Origin: an uncultured Collinsella sp. | GTDB taxonomy: Bacteria; Actinomycetota; Coriobacteriia; Coriobacteriales; Coriobacteriaceae | DNA: 64,000 nucleotides | Reading direction: 5' to 3' | Assembly: GCA_900540895.1 (NCBI GenBank) | Contig: UQHV01000011.1 | Span: 1-64,000, forward strand | Shown: in pieces, positions 25,758 to 34,754 of the stretch | Layout: the number at the start of each line of letters is the position of its first letter | How positions within the stretch are numbered: the first letter of the stretch is position 1 | Program-made: the position numbers and the translations under genes | Notes under the pieces: generated by a model | Told to the model about the DNA's origin: nothing | The model's database searches: none | The model's input: the letters and a program-made list of their open reading frames with translations, nothing else

Positions 25758-27062
25758 ATGCAGACGATCTACCAGAAGATGGAAACCACCGAACTCGATG
25801 CCGCCATCGAGGCGCTCAAGGCCGAGGTCGCCGAGGTCAAGGCCAAGGGCCTGGCGCTCGACATGGCCCGCGGCAAGCCGTCGCCCTCCCAGGTGGACAT
25901 CTCTCGACCCATGCTCGATATCCTCAATGCCGATGCCGATCTGCACGACGGCAACGTCGACTGTTCCAACTACGGCTGCTTTGAGGGCATTCCCTCGGCA
26001 CGCAAGCTAGCGGGGGAGTTCCTGGGTTGCCCCGCCGAGCAGACGCTCGTGCTGGGTTCGTCGAGCCTGCTGATCGAGCACGATATCGCCGGTATGTTCT
26101 GGCGTTGCGGCTCGTGCGGCAACGAGCCCTGGGAGGCTTACGAGGCAGCGCACGACGGCAAGAAGGTCAAGTTTCTGTGCCCTGTTCCCGGCTACGACCG
26201 CCACTTTGGCATCACCGCCGATCTGGGTATCGAGAACGTCCCCGTCGCGATGACCGACAACGGCCCCGACATGGACGAGGTCGAGCGCCTCGTCGCCGCC
26301 GACGATTCCATCAAGGGCATCTGGTGCGTGCCCAAGTATTCCAACCCCACGGGCATCACCTTTAGCGAGGACACTGTGCGCCGCCTGGTTGAGATGCCCA
26401 CGGCCGCACCCGATTTCCGCATCTTCTGGGACAACGCCTACTGCGTGCACGACCTGTACGACGAGACCGACGAGCTCGCAAACATCTTTGACCTCGCTCG
26501 CGCGGCGGGCACCGAGGACCGCGTGGTGGCATTTGCCTCGACGTCCAAGATCACCTTCCCGGGCGCCGGTATCGGCTTTATCGGTGCGAGCCCCGCGGTC
26601 ATCGCCGAGTTCTCCAAGCGCCTGAAGGCCGGCCTCATCAGCGCCGACAAGCTCAACCAGCTGCGTCACGTGCGCTTCCTTCCCACCATCGAGGCGGTCA
26701 AGGAGCACATGAAAAAGCATGCCGAGTTTTTGCGTCCGCGCTTTGAGGCCGTTGAGCGCAAGCTCACCGAGGGCCTGGGCGGCACGGGCTGCGCCACCTG
26801 GACGCATCCCCGCGGCGGCTACTTTGTAAGCTTCGATGGTCCCGAGGGCTCGGCCCAAAAGGTCGCCGCGCTGTGCGCCGACCTGGGCGTTAAGCTCACG
26901 CCGGCCGGTGCTACCTGGCCCTATGGCAAGGATCCGCGCGATACCAACATCCGCATCGCGCCGAGCTATCCCACGGTCGAGGACCTGGAGGCCGCGCTCG
27001 ATGTGCTGGTGCTGGCCGTCAAGCTCGTCGCTGCCGAGCTTGCGCGTGCCGAGCGCGCCTAA
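25758..27062 (+). CDS. PLP-dependent aminotransferase (aspartate aminotransferase-like, PF12897 type)
   Basis: 434 aa. The fold-type I features are visible: KYSNPTGITFS, the substrate and PLP segment FWDNAYCVHDLY, the PLP lysine in FASTSKITFPGAGIGF, and RIAPSYPT near the end for the carboxylate Arg. The opening TTELDAAIEALKAEVAEVKA and LDMARGKPS are typical of the group once annotated MocR-like but lacking a DNA-binding domain. The substrate is probably aspartate or a similar amino acid. A TATACT box lies at 25711-25716 and GAAAGG upstream of the start. Confidence 0.88.
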   Translation: MQTIYQKMETTELDAAIEALKAEVAEVKAKGLALDMARGKPSPSQVDISRPMLDILNADADLHDGNVDCSNYGCFEGIPSARKLAGEFLGCPAEQTLVLGSSSLLIEHDIAGMFWRCGSCGNEPWEAYEAAHDGKKVKFLCPVPGYDRHFGITADLGIENVPVAMTDNGPDMDEVERLVAADDSIKGIWCVPKYSNPTGITFSEDTVRRLVEMPTAAPDFRIFWDNAYCVHDLYDETDELANIFDLARAAGTEDRVVAFASTSKITFPGAGIGFIGASPAVIAEFSKRLKAGLISADKLNQLRHVRFLPTIEAVKEHMKKHAEFLRPRFEAVERKLTEGLGGTGCATWTHPRGGYFVSFDGPEGSAQKVAALCADLGVKLTPAGATWPYGKDPRDTNIRIAPSYPTVEDLEAALDVLVLAVKLVAAELARAERA

Positions 27063-27113
27063 CGCGCGGCTTCCAGTACTATCCGCACTTTCGATACGTA
27101 AAGGAGCGTATAC

Positions 27114-27428
27114 ATGGATTTGGGTATTTCCACCAACCCCACGCCAGAGCTCTACACCATTAAGGTAACCGGCGAGATCGATATCTCTAACGCCGATAGC
27201 CTGCGTAATGCCATCGACCTGGCGCTCGAGCAGCCCACTGAGGCCGTTGAGCTCGATTTTGCCCAGGTGAGCTACATCGATTCGACGGGCATTGGCGTGC
27301 TCGTGGGCGCCGCGCACCACGCGGTCGACCACGGCAAGCGCTTTAGCTGCACCAATGTGCAGCCCCCGGTGATGCGCGTGGTCCAGCTGTTGGGTGTCGA
27401 CCAGGAGATTTCGATCACCGCTGCATAA
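27114..27428 (+). CDS. STAS-domain protein (anti-sigma factor antagonist type)
   Basis: 104 aa single STAS domain. The phosphorylatable Ser is S57 in SYIDSTGIGVLV, as in SpoIIAA/RsbV. In that family the unphosphorylated form captures an anti-sigma kinase and frees a sigma factor. No anti-sigma kinase or sigma gene is nearby, so the partner is unknown. AAAGGAG is upstream of the ATG. Confidence 0.88.
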   Translation: MDLGISTNPTPELYTIKVTGEIDISNADSLRNAIDLALEQPTEAVELDFAQVSYIDSTGIGVLVGAAHHAVDHGKRFSCTNVQPPVMRVVQLLGVDQEISITAA

Positions 27429-27581
27429 TCTTTGCTCCCAAAAGGGCGTGCCGTTTGGCATATGTTTGTGATGCGCTCGGACGTTTTGGCGTCCGGGCGC
27501 TATACTTGACCGAATGAATAGACGAGTTCCGGCCGAATGGCGCGGTGCGGGCTCGACTCACATCGAGCCTTGGAGGTATGT

Positions 27582-28163
27582 GTGTTTGGTATTGGAGAGG
27601 GTGAGCTCGCGATCATCGTGGTCTTCGGCTTTTTGCTGTTTGGCCCGGATAAGCTCCCACAGATGGGCCGCACGATCGGCCGTGCCATCCGTCAGTTCCG
27701 CGAGACGCAGGAAAAGATGACGGCCGTTGTTCAGTCCGAGATTATCGATCCGGTAAGTGAGGCCGCTTCGGCACCGGTCAAGCCCAAGAAGACTGCCGTC
27801 GATGACGATTCCGATGCAGACGAGGATGCCGTCGAGACGGCTGCGCCCGCAAAGAAGGAGACCTTTGCCGAGCGCCGTGCCCGCCTTGCCGCCGAGAAGG
27901 CCGCGAGCGAGGCTGCCGCCGAGGGCGAGGGTGCTGCTGAGGAGTCCGAGGCCGAGGGCGCCGAGCCTGTCGTCGAGCCCGAGCCTGCTGCAGAGCCAGA
28001 GTCCGAGCCCGAGCCGGCAGAGCCCACGACGGCTGACCTCTACGCCCGTCGTCCCCGCAAGCGCAAGGCCGTCGTCGACCAGCTCGCTCGCGAGCTCGAG
28101 GCCGAGGACGAGGCCGTTGCCGAGGCTGCCACCGCCGACGCCTCGAAGGGAGGCGATGAGTAA
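27582..28163 (+). CDS. tatA: Twin-arginine translocase subunit TatA/TatB
   Basis: 193 aa starting at a GTG (27582) with GGAGG 5 nt upstream. The start FGIGEGELAIIVVFGFLLFG gives one membrane helix, followed by the hinge PDKLPQMGR and an amphipathic helix. The rest is a long, highly charged tail rich in Glu, Ala and Pro, ending in a basic PRKRKAV and another acidic stretch. The FGP hinge and the tail length leave TatA versus TatB open. TAATG couples it directly to tatC. A TATACT box is at 27501-27506. Confidence 0.88.
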   Translation: MFGIGEGELAIIVVFGFLLFGPDKLPQMGRTIGRAIRQFRETQEKMTAVVQSEIIDPVSEAASAPVKPKKTAVDDDSDADEDAVETAAPAKKETFAERRARLAAEKAASEAAAEGEGAAEESEAEGAEPVVEPEPAAEPESEPEPAEPTTADLYARRPRKRKAVVDQLARELEAEDEAVAEAATADASKGGDE

Positions 28164-28954
28164 TGCCTATCGGACCTGCGCGCATGCCGCTCTTCGATCA
28201 CCTGGGAGAGCTCCGTCGCCGCCTGACTATCGTGGTCGTGTCGGTGTTTGCCGCCGCCATCGTGCTGTATTTCGCCACGCCCGTGGTGCTCGACATCCTG
28301 GAAGACCCCATCCGCTCCTTTGTGCCGGACGGTAAGTTCTACATCACCACCACGCTCGGCGGCTTTGGCCTGCGCTTCTCGCTGGCCATCAAGATGGCCG
28401 TGGTCATGTGCACGCCCATGATCATCTGGCAGATTCTGGCATTTTTCCTGCCGGCACTGCGTCCCAACGAGCGCAAGTGGGTTGTGCCTACGGTGCTCGC
28501 CTCGACGGTGCTGTTCTTCCTGGGCGCAATCTTTTGCTACTTCATCATCATCCCGGCGGGCTTTGAGTGGCTCATCGGCGAGACCTCTGCCGTCGCAACC
28601 GCGCTGCCCGACCTGGAGAACTACGTCAACATGGAGCTGCTCTTTATGATCGGCTTTGGTGTGGCGTTTGAGCTGCCGCTCATCATCTTCTACCTGTCCG
28701 TCTTCCACATCGTGTCCTACGCGGCCTTCCGCGGCGCCTGGCGCTACGTGTACGTGGGCCTGCTTGTGGGCTCGGCTGTGATTACGCCCGACGGCTCGCC
28801 CGTTACGCTGGGCCTCATGTATGGTGCCCTGCTCTCGCTCTACGAGATTTCGCTCGCCATTGCCCGCGTGGTCATTACCGCGCGCGAGGGCAAGGAGGGC
28901 TTGTTTGTGAGCCGTCTGGACCTGTTCTCGGACGATGAGGACGACGAGGAGTAA
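28163..28954 (+). CDS. tatC: Twin-arginine translocase subunit TatC
   Basis: 263 aa with six membrane segments. The family N-terminus MPLFDHLGELRRRL and the central motif EVPLI-like FELPLIIFYL are visible. It is the receptor for folded proteins with twin-arginine signals. The start codon overlaps the tatA stop by one base. The C-terminus is acidic. Confidence 0.95.
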   Translation: MPIGPARMPLFDHLGELRRRLTIVVVSVFAAAIVLYFATPVVLDILEDPIRSFVPDGKFYITTTLGGFGLRFSLAIKMAVVMCTPMIIWQILAFFLPALRPNERKWVVPTVLASTVLFFLGAIFCYFIIIPAGFEWLIGETSAVATALPDLENYVNMELLFMIGFGVAFELPLIIFYLSVFHIVSYAAFRGAWRYVYVGLLVGSAVITPDGSPVTLGLMYGALLSLYEISLAIARVVITAREGKEGLFVSRLDLFSDDEDDEE

Positions 28955-28960
28955 ATCGGT

Positions 28961-29317
28961 ATGCACGAGGTTGGCATTGTCAACGGCATACTCGATACAG
29001 TGATTCGCGCGGCGCGTGGGGCGGGGGCCTCGCGCGCCGTTTTGGTAACGCTGCGTATCGGGGATATGACCGAAGTTGTGCGCGAGGCGCTCGACTTTGC
29101 GTGGGAGACATTTCGCGACGAGGACCCGCTCACGAAGGGCTGCGAGCTTGCCGTGGAGGAAGTCCATCCACAAAGCGAGTGTCTGGACTGCGGCGAGGTT
29201 TTCGACCACGATCGCTTCCATTGCCGTTGCCCCCAGTGCGGCGGCGCCAGCGTGCGCCTACTGCACGGCCGCGAGCTCGATATCGCGAGTATCGAAATCG
29301 AAACCCCCGACGATTAG
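28961..29317 (+). CDS. hypA: Hydrogenase nickel-insertion protein HypA
   Basis: 118 aa. Nickel is bound at the N-terminal MHE (H2), zinc by two CxxC pairs (CLDCGE and CPQCGG). Only 6 nt separate it from tatC. HypA and HypB deliver nickel to [NiFe] hydrogenases; hypCDEF and hydrogenase subunits are not in this window. Confidence 0.93.
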   Translation: MHEVGIVNGILDTVIRAARGAGASRAVLVTLRIGDMTEVVREALDFAWETFRDEDPLTKGCELAVEEVHPQSECLDCGEVFDHDRFHCRCPQCGGASVRLLHGRELDIASIEIETPDD

Positions 29318-29372
29318 CCCGCTAGCCATCTGGTGATGGGGTATAAAGGGGCCAAAGTAAGGAGTGCTAAGT

Positions 29373-30056
29373 ATGGCCGAGAAAACGATTGATATCGCAT
29401 CGCCGATTCTGTCGCGCAACGAGCGCCTGGCAGATCAACTGCGTCAGCGATTTAAAGAGACAAACACCTATGTGATCAACGTCTTGTCGAGCCCCGGCTC
29501 GGGTAAGACCACCACGATTCTGGGCACCAACGAGCGCCTGCGCGACAAGGCCGGCCTGCGCTGTGCCGTCATCGAGGGCGATATCGCCTCGGATGTCGAC
29601 GCCATTACCATGAAGGAAGCTGGCATGCCCGCCATCCAGATCAACACGGGCGGCCTGTGCCACCTCGAGGGCAACATGATCATGGAGGCCGTTGACGCGT
29701 TCGACCAGGCGGTGGGCCTTCAAAACATCGACGTCATCTTTATCGAAAATGTGGGCAACCTGGTCTGCCCGGTCGACTTTGACCTGGGCGAGAACCTGTC
29801 CATCATGATTCTCTCGGTGCCCGAGGGCGACGACAAGCCCATCAAGTATCCGGGCATCTTCCAGCACGCCGGCGCGCAGCTGCTCAACAAGGTCGACGTG
29901 GCCCCGGCTTTCGATTTTGACATGGATAGGTATACTAAGACACTCGATGACCTCAATCCGCAGGCGCCGCGGTTTGCCGTGAGCGCGCGCAAGGGCGAGG
30001 GCATGGATGCCTGGTGCGATTGGCTCATCGGGCAGATCGAGCAAGCAAGGGCGTAA
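29373..30056 (+). CDS. hypB: Hydrogenase accessory GTPase HypB
   Basis: 227 aa. The P-loop is SSPGSGKTTT; further GTPase and metal-site residues are in EGDIASDVDA, NTGGLCHLEGNM and LVCPVDFDLGE. It lacks a His-rich or CXXCGC N-terminal nickel store, so it is the minimal form. The ATG at 29373 is used, with GGAG 9 nt upstream. It follows hypA in the tat-hyp cluster. Confidence 0.93.
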   Translation: MAEKTIDIASPILSRNERLADQLRQRFKETNTYVINVLSSPGSGKTTTILGTNERLRDKAGLRCAVIEGDIASDVDAITMKEAGMPAIQINTGGLCHLEGNMIMEAVDAFDQAVGLQNIDVIFIENVGNLVCPVDFDLGENLSIMILSVPEGDDKPIKYPGIFQHAGAQLLNKVDVAPAFDFDMDRYTKTLDDLNPQAPRFAVSARKGEGMDAWCDWLIGQIEQARA

Positions 30057-30110
30057 ATCGGCCGCCATACGGGCGGGCGTAGCCGCAGAGACACGAGATA
30101 GGAGCCTCTT

Positions 30111-32705
30111 TTGAAGCTCATCATCGCAGAGAAAAACGACGCCGCGCGTCAGATTGCCGAGCGTCTGTCCACGGGCAAACCCAAAAAGGACAAGGTGTAC
30201 AACACCGCAATCTACCGTTTTGAGTGGAAGGGCGAGGAGTGCGTGACCATCGGCCTGGCCGGTCACATCCTTGCGCCCGATTTTTGCGACAGCGTGCTGT
30301 TCGATAAAAAGCTGGGCTGGTATTCGGTCACCGAGGACGGCGAGATACTGCCGGCCGACATGCCCGATGGCCTGGCGCGTCCGCCTTACGACACCAAGCG
30401 TAAGCCGTTCCTTGCCGATGGCATCTCCATTAAGGGCTGGAAGCTCGAGAGTCTGCCTTACCTCACCTGGGCACCCGTCATTAAGCTGCCGGCCGAGAAA
30501 GAGCTCATTCGCTCGCTTAAGAACCTCGCCAAAAAGTCCGACAGCGTCATCATTGCCACGGACTTCGATCGCGAGGGCGAGCTGATCGGTTCGGACGCCC
30601 TCAACAAGGTGCGCGAGGTGGCGCCCGACTTGCCGGTCGCCCGCGCCCAGTATTCTTCGTTTACCAAGGCCGAGATCACGCAGGCCTTCGATAACCTTGT
30701 CTCGCTCGACCAGAACCTGGCCGACGCCGGCGAGAGCCGTCAGCACATCGACCTCATTTGGGGTGCGGTGCTGACGCGCTACCTGACGCTCGCCAAGTTT
30801 GGCGGCTTTGGTAACGTGCGCTCCGCCGGCCGCGTGCAGACGCCGACGCTTGCCCTGGTGGTCGAGCGCGAGCGCGAGCGCATGGCGTTTGTGCCCGAGG
30901 ACTATTGGCAGATTCGCGGCATGGGTGCCGCGCAGGGCGCTGCCGAGGACGATCGCTTTAAGATCGCGCACAAGACGGCGCGCTTTACCGACAAGGATGC
31001 TGCTGAGACGGCGTACGGCCATGTTGACGGCGTCGCGACGGCAACCGTCGCCGCGGTGACCAAGCGCTCGCGCAAGCAGCAGCCGCCCACGCCGTTTGCG
31101 ACCACCTCGCTGCAGGCTGCCGCCGCGGCCGAGGGCATCTCGCCTGCGCGTACCATGCGCATCGCTGAGTCCCTCTACATGGCCGGTCTCATCAGCTACC
31201 CGCGTGTCGACAATACCGTGTACCCCGCGACGCTCGATCTGGGCGCCGTGGTGAGCGACCTGGCAAAGATCAACCCGGCGCTGGCGCCCGTATGCAAAAA
31301 GGTGCTTGCCGGCCCCATGAAGCCTACGCGCGGCAAAGTCGAGACCACCGACCACCCGCCTATCTATCCCACGGGCGAGGGCGATCCGTCCACGCTCGAC
31401 GGCGGCCAGCGCAAGCTCTACGACCTCATCGCCCGCCGCTTCCTGGCGACGCTCATGGGTCCCGCGACCATCGAGAACACCAAGCTCGAGCTCGATGTGA
31501 ACGGTGAGCCGTTCGTGGCTTCGGGCGATGTGCTCGTGACCCCGGGTTTCCGCGAGGCCTACCCGTATGGCCTTAAACGCGACGAGCAGATGCCGCCGCT
31601 TGAGCAGGGCGATACGGTCGACGTATTCGACATTAAGCTCGAGGCCAAGCAGACCGAGCCGCCCGCGCGCTACAGCCAGGGCAAGCTCGTGCAGGAGATG
31701 GAGAAGCGCGGCCTGGGCACCAAGTCCACGCGCGCGAGCATCATCGAGCGCCTGTACGCCGTGCGCTATCTCAAAAATGATCCCGTTGAGCCGAGCCAGC
31801 TGGGTATCGCCATCATCGATGCGCTGTCGCAGTTTGCCCCGCGCATCACGAGCCCCGATATGACCAGCGAGCTCGACGGCGACATGACCCGTGTGGAGCG
31901 CGGCGAGGATACCGAAGAGCATGTCGTGATGCACTCGCGCGCGCTGCTGGCTGGCGTGCTCGACGAGCTGCTCAAGCACACGCAGGAGCTGGGCGACGCC
32001 ATCAGCGACGCCGTCACGGCCGATGCGCGCGTGGGAGCTTGCCCCAAGTGCGGCAAGGACCTGGTTATGAAGACGAGCGCCAAGACCCGTGGCAGCTTCA
32101 TTGGCTGCATGGGCTGGCCCGACTGCGATGTGACCTATCCGGTGCCGAGCGGCGTCAAGGTGAGTCCGCTCGAGGGCGAGGCGGCCGTGTGCCCCGAGTG
32201 CGGCGCGCCGCGCATTAAATGCCAGCCGTTCCGTCAGAAGGCTTTCGAGATCTGCGTGAACCCCACGTGCCCCACCAACTACGAGCCCGACCTTAAGGTG
32301 GGCGAGTGCAAGGTGTGTGCCGAGGCCGGACGTCATGGCGACCTGATCGCGCACAAGAGTGAGAAGAGCGGCAAGCGCTTTATCCGCTGCACCAACTACG
32401 ATGACTGCGGCGTGAGCTATCCTCTGCCGGCGCGCGGTAAGCTCGAGGCGACGGGTGAGACCTGCCCCGAGTGCGGCGCCCCCATCGTGGTGGTCAACAC
32501 GGCGCGCGGCCCGTGGCGTATCTGCGTCAACATGGACTGCCCGACCAAGGAGAAGAAGCCCGCCCGCGGCCGCAAGACCACGACTAAGGCGAGCACGGCC
32601 AAGAAGACGACGGCGGCCAAGAAGACGACGGCTAAGAAAGCCACTGCCGCCAAGAAGACGACCGCGAAGAAGTCGACTGCCAAGAAAGTAGCCTCCGACA
32701 AGTAA
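30111..32705 (+). CDS. topA: Type IA DNA topoisomerase I, archaeal-like
   Basis: 864 aa, starting at a TTG with GGAG 7 nt upstream. The TOPRIM start LIIAEKNDAARQIAERLS and IIATDFDREGELIG hold the metal-binding acids; the active-site Tyr is in ISYPRVDNTVYP. The N-terminus and the residues around the Tyr look more like archaeal topoisomerase I than like E. coli or actinobacterial TopA. Four Cys-rich zinc segments follow (CPKCGK, CPECGA, CKVCAE, CPECGA), then a Lys/Thr/Ala tail that probably binds DNA. It relaxes negative supercoils. Confidence 0.92.
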   Translation: MKLIIAEKNDAARQIAERLSTGKPKKDKVYNTAIYRFEWKGEECVTIGLAGHILAPDFCDSVLFDKKLGWYSVTEDGEILPADMPDGLARPPYDTKRKPFLADGISIKGWKLESLPYLTWAPVIKLPAEKELIRSLKNLAKKSDSVIIATDFDREGELIGSDALNKVREVAPDLPVARAQYSSFTKAEITQAFDNLVSLDQNLADAGESRQHIDLIWGAVLTRYLTLAKFGGFGNVRSAGRVQTPTLALVVERERERMAFVPEDYWQIRGMGAAQGAAEDDRFKIAHKTARFTDKDAAETAYGHVDGVATATVAAVTKRSRKQQPPTPFATTSLQAAAAAEGISPARTMRIAESLYMAGLISYPRVDNTVYPATLDLGAVVSDLAKINPALAPVCKKVLAGPMKPTRGKVETTDHPPIYPTGEGDPSTLDGGQRKLYDLIARRFLATLMGPATIENTKLELDVNGEPFVASGDVLVTPGFREAYPYGLKRDEQMPPLEQGDTVDVFDIKLEAKQTEPPARYSQGKLVQEMEKRGLGTKSTRASIIERLYAVRYLKNDPVEPSQLGIAIIDALSQFAPRITSPDMTSELDGDMTRVERGEDTEEHVVMHSRALLAGVLDELLKHTQELGDAISDAVTADARVGACPKCGKDLVMKTSAKTRGSFIGCMGWPDCDVTYPVPSGVKVSPLEGEAAVCPECGAPRIKCQPFRQKAFEICVNPTCPTNYEPDLKVGECKVCAEAGRHGDLIAHKSEKSGKRFIRCTNYDDCGVSYPLPARGKLEATGETCPECGAPIVVVNTARGPWRICVNMDCPTKEKKPARGRKTTTKASTAKKTTAAKKTTAKKATAAKKTTAKKSTAKKVASDK

Positions 32706-32727
32706 CGGCGCGGTCGAAACATTGCCT

Positions 32728-32768
32728 AAAAAACGAGCGAGGACCCCACGATCCTCGCTCGTTTTTTT
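32728..32768 (+). terminator. Intrinsic terminator of topA
   Basis: AAAAAACGAGCGAGGA pairs with TCCTCGCTCGTTTTTTT. Confidence 0.93.
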
Positions 32769-32770
32769 GA

Positions 32771-32828
32771 CCGGCAGTTAGGGACGTTCCTTTTCTGCCG
32801 GCAGTTTAGGAACGTCCCTAACTGCCGG
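32771..32828. repeat. Palindromic copy of the GGAACGTCCC repeat
   Basis: Arms 32771-32790 and 32809-32828 are a perfect 20-bp inverted repeat (GGAACGTCCCTAACTGCCGG on the right). Each arm with its adjacent TGCCGGCA matches the second half of the 54-bp repeats at 1991 and 4538, so this copy is two half-units head to head. Confidence 0.8.
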
Positions 32829-32846
32829 CTCGGGAACGACAAAGCG

Positions 32847-33830
32847 CTAGTTCACTTCGACGGGTTTGGCGCCGGGATAGCGCTCCTCAAAGTCTAGGCG
32901 ATACTTATTGTCATTGGTGCCCGCCACGTTGTCGCGCGACAGCGGCGCCACGATCTCATTCTTGTGGTCCGCAGGCTTGGCGTATTTCAGGCTGATCTCC
33001 CAGGCATCACAGATTGCGTCAATGCGGTGATCCAGGTCGTCGTACAGGGCGATGATGTCCTTCCAGGAGCTGTAGTTCTTGGAGCTCGTCGGGACGTCTA
33101 GGTCCTCGACGATGTCGTAATACTGCTCGATGGTGTCCTCCGTGCGCTCGGCGACGTCGGCGAGATTTTGACGGGTGGTTCGATCCTCTTCCAGATAGCT
33201 GCCGTTGAAGTTCTGCGCGCAGCCACGGACGTAGTTGTCGAGGTCTTCGAGCAAGTCGTAGTATTCGCTCAGTCGGCGGTAGAGGTTCTGCTCGGAGAGC
33301 GTTGCTTCGCCGCCATCCTCGTCGTCATCGTCATCATCGTCGTACAGGCTGTTGGGATTGCCGAGAGGCTTTAGGTCATCGTCGTCGACGTCATGGTGCA
33401 GCTTAGCTACCTCGGCAGTCGTCTGCGTGGCGGCGTTGTCGAAAGGCTTGATCACAAAGAAAACGACCAGGGCGATGATGATCGCCACCAGCACAACGAT
33501 AACGGCGATAAGCGGCCCGGCGCCACTCTTTTTGGGAGCGGGGGTCTGTGGCGAAGCGGGCGCGTATGCGGGAGCCGGCTGCTGTTGGGGCGAGCCGCTC
33601 GCGACGGGTATGCGCTGCGTGGTCTCGACGGCCGCAGGGCTTGCGGCGGGGTCGGGGCGATAGGCGAGGGGGTCGTCCGCCTTGGCTTGCGGCGTATCAA
33701 GGGAGCCGGTCTGCTCAAAAGCGGGCTGGCTATCGCTCGCGGTTGTTTGCTCAACGGGTGCACCGCACGAGGTGCAGAACTTGGCATTATCTGCAAGAAG
33801 CTTGCCGCACGAGGCACAATACCGAGACAT
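32847..33830 (-). CDS. Zinc-ribbon membrane protein, hypothetical
   Basis: 327 aa. The N-terminal zinc ribbon has two CxxC pairs (YCASCGKLL and FCTSCGAPV). A Pro/Ala/Gln-rich linker follows, then one membrane helix (about residues 112-135), a very acidic stretch (a run of Asp residues about 165-175) and a helical extracytoplasmic domain. This plan is common in Gram-positive envelope proteins of unknown function. The start at 33830 has GGAG 6 nt upstream. Confidence 0.78.
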   Translation of the reverse strand: MSRYCASCGKLLADNAKFCTSCGAPVEQTTASDSQPAFEQTGSLDTPQAKADDPLAYRPDPAASPAAVETTQRIPVASGSPQQQPAPAYAPASPQTPAPKKSGAGPLIAVIVVLVAIIIALVVFFVIKPFDNAATQTTAEVAKLHHDVDDDDLKPLGNPNSLYDDDDDDDEDGGEATLSEQNLYRRLSEYYDLLEDLDNYVRGCAQNFNGSYLEEDRTTRQNLADVAERTEDTIEQYYDIVEDLDVPTSSKNYSSWKDIIALYDDLDHRIDAICDAWEISLKYAKPADHKNEIVAPLSRDNVAGTNDNKYRLDFEERYPGAKPVEVN

Positions 33831-33898
33831 TGCCACTCCTTTCGCCACATTTCAATGCAATACGACGATTATACCCAGCACCCCAAATTCCCCTTCAT

Positions 33899-33967
33899 AA
33901 GTTGCGGTGAAATAGGGACTGTTTGGCGGTCTCAGAGCTTCAATCAGTCCCTATTTCACCGCAACTT
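33899..33967. repeat. Perfect 23-bp inverted repeat
   Basis: Arms 33899-33921 and 33945-33967 (GTTGCGGTGAAATAGGGACT core) are exactly complementary, with a 23-nt loop. It lies between a gene start on the minus strand and the tmk promoter region, so it is not placed as a terminator. Confidence 0.85.
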
Positions 33968-34069
33968 CGGAAAGGCACCTTTAGCCATTGGGGACGCACC
34001 GAGCACTGGGGTATCATGGCTTGGTTGATATATCTGCATTTACGCGCCTTGTAGGAAGGGGCTGCGCCC

Positions 34070-34753
34070 ATGGCTTTTGAGCCCGCTCAACATAGCTTCA
34101 TTACGCTCGAGGGTGTCGATGGCGCCGGTAAATCTACGCAGGCGCGCCTGCTTGCCCGTGCGCTCGAACTCGCCGGCCACCAGGTTGTGAGCCTGCGCGA
34201 GCCGGGCGGTACCGCCATCAGCGAAAAGATCCGCGCTCTGCTGCTCGACCCCGCCAATACGGCGATGGGCGACACCTGCGAGTTGCTGCTCTACGAGGCA
34301 GCGCGCGCTCAGTTGGTGCACGAGGTCATAGCTCCCGCCCTCGCGGCCGGCAAGGTGGTTCTGTGCGACCGCTTCTACGATTCCACAACCTGCTACCAGG
34401 CGTTTGCCGACGGCCTCGATCGCCAGATAGTGCGCGATGCCAATAACCTGGCCGTCGCGGGAACACACCCGGCGCTCACGTTCGTCTACCACATCACGCC
34501 CGAGCAGGCGGCGCTACGCATGGCAGCCCGTGGCGCGGCAGATCGCATGGAGGCAAAAGGCATGGCATTCCAGGAGCGTGTTTACGAGGGGTTTAGCGCC
34601 ATTGCCGCCGAGGAACCAAATCGCGTAAAGCTCATCGACGCCACCGCGACCATAGAGGAAGTCTTTGCGAAGACGGTCGAGCAGGTTCGCGCGTACGGTC
34701 TCGACATTCCGCAAGACGCCGTCGCCGCCGCACTTGCCAAGGAGGCCGAGTAA
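34070..34753 (+). CDS. tmk: Thymidylate kinase
   Basis: 227 aa. It phosphorylates dTMP to dTDP. The P-loop is EGVDGAGKST, the family motif DRFYDSTTCYQ, and the lid region follows about residue 150. AGGAAGG is upstream of the ATG. It begins the operon tmk-holB-ricT; the holB start lies 1 nt after the tmk stop. Confidence 0.95.
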   Translation: MAFEPAQHSFITLEGVDGAGKSTQARLLARALELAGHQVVSLREPGGTAISEKIRALLLDPANTAMGDTCELLLYEAARAQLVHEVIAPALAAGKVVLCDRFYDSTTCYQAFADGLDRQIVRDANNLAVAGTHPALTFVYHITPEQAALRMAARGAADRMEAKGMAFQERVYEGFSAIAAEEPNRVKLIDATATIEEVFAKTVEQVRAYGLDIPQDAVAAALAKEAE

Positions 34754-34754
34754 C

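Noticed and set aside
29367..32354. 995-codon minus-strand frame opposite hypB and topA
   Set aside because: Shadow of two well-supported genes; the protein is His/Arg/Leu-rich without motifs.
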